Shown here piece by piece: positions 61,574 to 64,000 of a DNA stretch of 64,000 bases. Both the position numbers and the translations under genes were made by a program. How positions within the stretch are numbered: position 1 is the first letter of the stretch; the number at the start of each line of letters is the position of its first letter. Below the pieces are notes generated by a model. That model made no database searches. It saw only the letters and a program-made list of their open reading frames with translations, and was not told where the DNA came from. Source of the DNA: Chitinivibrionales bacterium (lineage in GTDB: Bacteria; Fibrobacterota; Chitinivibrionia; Chitinivibrionales; JANQEN01); contig JANQEN010000203.1 in assembly GCA_028278335.1 (NCBI GenBank), forward strand, positions 1 to 64,000. The letters are read 5' to 3'.

Positions 61574-62071
61574 TTGATTGCCCAAGAATTGAATTATTTT
61601 CTTTGGATGGAAAATGATCATGAATTTTATATGAATTTGGCTTTCCAGGAAGCACTTAAAGCCCTTGATGAGGGAGAAGTTCCAATTGGAGCAGTTATAG
61701 TCCATGATGGCATCATATTAGGTCGTGGGTATAACCGAATGGAATCTCTTCAGGATGCAACGGCCCATGCTGAGATCGTTGCTGTTGGTGCTGCATCAAA
61801 CTCACTTAAAACCTGGCGGTTAAATGGTTGCTCAATATATGTTACGTTAGAGCCTTGCCTTATGTGTCTTGGGGCACTTATGCAAGCGAGAATTGATCAG
61901 ATCGTCTTTGGTGCCTCAGACAGTCGTTTTGGTGCAGTTTCTACGCATAATTATAGAAATACTATAGAAGAGTCCTATCGCCGATATCCTGTAATTGTCT
62001 CTGGTGTTATGGAACAGGAGTGTAAAGCACTTATTCAGTCCTTCTTTAAAGAAATTCGAAAAAAAAATTAA
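61574..62071 (+). CDS. tadA: tRNA adenosine deaminase TadA
   Basis: From the TTG at 61574 the protein has 165 residues; the ATG at 61607 would give the more usual length of about 154. The deaminase motifs are DATAHAEIVAVGAA (zinc His and catalytic Glu) and LEPCLMCLGALMQARI (PCxxC). It converts A34 to inosine in tRNA-Arg. A sigma-28 promoter for flagellin begins at its last codons, overlapping the stop region. Confidence 0.9.
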   Translation: MIAQELNYFLWMENDHEFYMNLAFQEALKALDEGEVPIGAVIVHDGIILGRGYNRMESLQDATAHAEIVAVGAASNSLKTWRLNGCSIYVTLEPCLMCLGALMQARIDQIVFGASDSRFGAVSTHNYRNTIEESYRRYPVIVSGVMEQECKALIQSFFKEIRKKN

Positions 62072-62095
62072 AGTCTTTAGCCTTTAATCCGATAA
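62069..62095 (+). promoter_or_regulatory. Sigma-28 (FliA) promoter for flagellin
   Basis: TAAAGTCT (62069-62076), then 11 bases, then TCCGATAA (62088-62095) matches the FliA consensus TAAAGTTT-N11-GCCGATAA in 14 of 16 positions. It lies directly after tadA and about 185 bases before the flagellin start, so the flagellin transcript has a long leader. Confidence 0.85.
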
Positions 62096-62117
62096 ACTAA
62101 ATAGGGAAAAAAATGTT

Positions 62118-62176
62118 CAGGGAGAAACGGTACGCCTTTCTCTGCTCTGGTCGGCATAACCTGGCGGAGCTCCCTG
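62118..62176 (+). ncRNA. Structured flagellin leader element (three-way junction)
   Basis: In the flagellin leader, CAGG/CCTG (outer) encloses a stem GAGAAA...TTTCTC with a UACG tetraloop and a stem GCTCTG...CGGAGC with an inner GGT/ACC. It predicts a compact three-way junction of about 60 bases. It does not match a riboswitch class I know. Function is unproven. Confidence 0.45.
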
Positions 62177-62281
62177 TAAAGAACTTTAAATGAAAGGAGC
62201 GCAACAGGATTTTTTTGTCTTTTTAAAGTAACTATGATTAACAAGGATCGTTAATCGACATTTATTACAGGGAGGTTATAA

Positions 62282-63133
62282 ATGCGTATTAATCACAATA
62301 TTTCTTCAATGATAACACAGGGTGCACTGTTTAGAACAAACAGAAGCCTTAACAAATCCTTAGAAAAGCTGTCCACCGGCCTTCGGATTAACCGTGCAAG
62401 CGATGATGCTGCAGGTCTTGCTATCTCAGAAAATTTACGTACCCAGGTTCGCGGAGCCCGTCAAGCGCAAAGAAACGCCCTTGATGGTATTGCTGCACTC
62501 AACATTGCCGAGGGTGCAATGAATGAGGTGTCAGACATTCTGCAGCGTATGCGTGAGTTATCTGTTCAATCTTCTAATGATACTCTAACAGCCGTAGAAA
62601 GAGGGTATACTAATCAGGAATTTGATCAACTCACTGCTGAGATTGACCGTATTGCTGCAGTGACAAACTATAATGGTATGGAGCTGCTCTCTGATGCAAC
62701 CGCTTCCCGTTTTGGTGGAGGTGCAGGATCAATTTTGTGGATCGATGCCAACGAGGCGGTTGGTCAGGATAGCATTACTATCACAGTCGATGATTTAACT
62801 GTTGGTGCTAGCGGTCTTAATATTGATTCACTTACCATTGATAGTCAAACTGATGCGGTTGCCGCAATTAATTCATTGGATGAAGCAATTGGTTCAGTAA
62901 ACACCAATAGAGCCAATGTCGGTGCTATGGTCAATCGTTTAGAACATGCGGTAAACAATCTAATGGTTAGTGAAACAAACCAGCAAGCTGCAGAATCTAA
63001 TATACGCGATGTTGATTTTGCCAGTGAAACAGCAGCATTTACCAAGAACCAAATACTTGTGCAATCAGCAACTGCTATGCTTGCACAGTCGAATATGATT
63101 CCCTCATCAGTATTGGGGTTAGTTTCAGGTTAA
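62282..63133 (+). CDS. Flagellin
   Basis: The 283-residue protein is a short flagellin. The N-terminal D0/D1 helices (MRINHNISSMITQGALFRTN, SLEKLSTGLRINRASDDAAG) and the C-terminal helix (ESNIRDVDFASETAAFTKNQ, then ATAMLAQSNMIPSSVLGL) are fully conserved, with only a small variable middle of about 100 residues. The start is behind GGGAGG. It is transcribed from a sigma-28 promoter. Flagellin is exported by the type III flagellar secretion system and self-assembles into the filament. Confidence 0.96.
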   Translation: MRINHNISSMITQGALFRTNRSLNKSLEKLSTGLRINRASDDAAGLAISENLRTQVRGARQAQRNALDGIAALNIAEGAMNEVSDILQRMRELSVQSSNDTLTAVERGYTNQEFDQLTAEIDRIAAVTNYNGMELLSDATASRFGGGAGSILWIDANEAVGQDSITITVDDLTVGASGLNIDSLTIDSQTDAVAAINSLDEAIGSVNTNRANVGAMVNRLEHAVNNLMVSETNQQAAESNIRDVDFASETAAFTKNQILVQSATAMLAQSNMIPSSVLGLVSG

Positions 63134-63163
63134 TTATCTATCACGACTGAAATTGTGGTGGAG

Positions 63164-63196
63164 AAGGGAGCTTGCAAAAGCTCCTTTTTCTTTTTT
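63164..63196 (+). terminator. Intrinsic terminator after flagellin gene
   Basis: GGAGCTT-GCAA-AAGCTCC with a flanking AA/TT extension is followed by TTTTTCTTTTTT. A clear rho-independent terminator about 30 bases past the flagellin stop. Confidence 0.92.
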
Positions 63197-63366
63197 AAAC
63201 CCAGATTATACAGTAGAAGTAGATGCAGAAGTGCATGATTATGATTTAGTAAGACTTGAAGGTATTGAAGGGCATATCTACAAGGTGATATGGCCGAAAA
63301 GCCTGAAAGTTTTAATGGGCATAGGGCTGTGCTTCTGAGCTACCTCTTATTGCATAATCTGGGTTA
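63197..63366 (+). repeat. Dispersed palindromic repeat, copy 3 (complete)
   Basis: This complete copy is bounded by AAACCCAGATTAT and ATAATCTGGGTTTAA-type ends (here ATAATCTGGGTTAAA). It matches copy 1 at nearly every base over its length and copy 2 in reverse. Conserved stretches include TATGATTTAGTAAGACTTGA and GGTGATATGGCCGAAAAG. It lies between the flagellin terminator and the groES promoter region. Confidence 0.88.
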
Positions 63367-63433
63367 AATTCTGTTCCATCAAAATCAACTGGTTACCGTT
63401 ATATTTTTATTTTCCATCAATAATATTTAAGGG

Positions 63434-63462
63434 TTGACTTTTATAATAAAGGATTGTAAATT
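63434..63462 (+). promoter_or_regulatory. Probable groES promoter (sigma-70 type)
   Basis: TTGACT (63434-63439) and TAAATT (63457-63462) are 17 bases apart, with a TG immediately before the -10 box. The CIRCE operator overlaps the expected transcription start, as HrcA-controlled promoters do. Confidence 0.6.
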
Positions 63463-63464
63463 TA

Positions 63465-63491
63465 TTAGCACTCGAATTAATAGAGTGCTAA
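63465..63491. promoter_or_regulatory. CIRCE operator (HrcA box)
   Basis: TTAGCACTC-N9-GAGTGCTAA is a perfect match to the CIRCE inverted repeat, spanning 63465-63491. It is bound by HrcA and represses the groESL operon except after heat shock. hrcA itself is not in this window. Confidence 0.97.
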
Positions 63492-63599
63492 TAGGTTGTG
63501 ATGTTACAGCCTGGATCAAAATGAATACAAATTTTAATTACATTATCTTTTAATTAAACTTTTTTTACTTACTAACCCTTTATAATTTAAGGAGGAAGC

Positions 63600-63884
63600 A
63601 TGAACGTAAAGCCTTTGGCAGATCGCGTGATTGTTAGACCTTTAGAGGCTGAGGAAAAGACAGCCGGTGGAATTATCATTCCTGATAATGCAAAAGAAAA
63701 ACCTCAAAAAGGTGAAATCGTTGCTGCAGGCCCAGGAAAGATTTCCGACAGTGGTAGCCTTGTTGAGATGACTCTCAAAGCTGGTGATAAGGTTCTCTAT
63801 GGTAAATATTCTGGTACAGAAGTTTCCGTTGAAGGTGAAGAATTACTTATCATGCGCGAAAGCGATGTCCTTGCTATTATCTAA
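63600..63884 (+). CDS. groES: Co-chaperonin GroES
   Basis: The 94-residue protein starts [20 protein letters not shown] and carries the mobile loop [20 protein letters not shown] and the conserved [14 protein letters not shown]. It caps the GroEL chamber. The start follows GGAGG. A CIRCE box and promoter precede it, and groEL follows 53 bases later. Confidence 0.98.
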   Translation: MNVKPLADRVIVRPLEAEEKTAGGIIIPDNAKEKPQKGEIVAAGPGKISDSGSLVEMTLKAGDKVLYGKYSGTEVSVEGEELLIMRESDVLAII

Positions 63885-63937
63885 GGATAATGAAACCTAC
63901 TATTTAATTTTAGAAAATAAAAAAGGAGTTGTAAATT

Positions 63938-64000
63938 ATGGCAGGTAAACAGTTAGCATTTGATTCTCAAGCAAGAGATAAGTTGCTTAAGGGCGTAGAT
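63938..64000 (+). CDS. groEL: Chaperonin GroEL, N-terminal fragment (cut by window edge)
   Basis: Only the first 21 codons are present (MAGKQLAFDSQARDKLLKGV and D), which match the start of GroEL. The start lies behind AAGGAG. The rest of the gene lies beyond the window. Confidence 0.93.
   Translation, partial: MAGKQLAFDSQARDKLLKGVD

Noticed and set aside
62041..62071. In-frame selenocysteine or stop read-through in the window
   Set aside because: No catalytic TGA in a redox motif was found, and no formate dehydrogenase gene is present.
62100..62281. Cyclic-di-GMP riboswitch before flagellin
   Set aside because: The GEMM core sequences are not recognisable; the structured leader is reported without a class.

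Overview
The window looks like a chromosome segment of a diderm, flagellated, probably anaerobic bacterium of moderate to low GC. Outer-membrane beta-barrel proteins, a flagellin behind a sigma-28 promoter, a groES-groEL operon behind a CIRCE operator, a complete set of nickel-hydrogenase maturation genes and a tungsten/molybdenum cofactor cluster all fit such an organism. The mix (FG-GAP surface protein, XPB-type helicase, DUF116, very long KamA-family protein, paired RDD proteins) suggests a Fibrobacterota/Chitinivibrionia-like or related lineage. That placement is inference; no rRNA or other taxonomic marker is present.

Layout. 0.2-14.7 kb: FG-GAP protein, peptidase T, two tandem outer-membrane proteins, DUF116 protein, XPB-like helicase, purA-(LytR_C)-rsfS, tex and a small secreted protein. 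14.7-20.3 kb: an oppABCDF oligopeptide importer on the minus strand. 20.3-31.4 kb: an AT-rich accessory region with repeats, an attC-like site next to an HD-domain gene, a transposase remnant with REP-like hairpins, two RDD membrane proteins, a truncated HU-like gene, a chemoreceptor whose ligand-binding lobes appear in permuted order, an NTP-transferase/membrane-protein pair, a structured non-coding stretch and a class 3 lipase. 31.5-39.4 kb: a minus-strand envelope cluster (HAD phosphatase, YidC paralogue, YejM-like sulfatase-fold protein, CDP-glycerol transferase-like protein, small membrane protein, long KamA-type radical SAM enzyme). 39.4-47.8 kb: methyltransferase, thiolase, metF, pyrF, gdhA, a GAF-ANTAR antiterminator and panD.

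47.8-61.5 kb is a metal-cofactor region. hypFCDEAB on the plus strand runs tail to tail into a twelve-gene minus-strand run: wtpABC (tungstate/molybdate uptake), a ModE-like regulator, a small cysteine-containing protein, mobB, fdhD, moeA, moaA, moaC, a MOSC protein and mog. The two sets would mature a NiFe hydrogenase and a Mo/W enzyme such as formate dehydrogenase, but neither enzyme is encoded here. 61.6-64 kb holds tadA, flagellin with a structured leader, groES and the start of groEL.

The observations I rate highest are: a candidate ANTAR antitermination leader between the GAF-ANTAR gene and gdhA (hexaloop hairpin plus intrinsic terminator); a dispersed, nearly palindromic repeat of about 170 bp with inverted ends, present three times; the permuted periplasmic-binding-protein sensor in a chemoreceptor; a YidC paralogue embedded in an envelope-polymer cluster; a sigma-28 promoter followed by a three-way-junction leader before flagellin; and a terminator-like hairpin just upstream of purA. 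No CRISPR array, rRNA or tRNA gene was seen.
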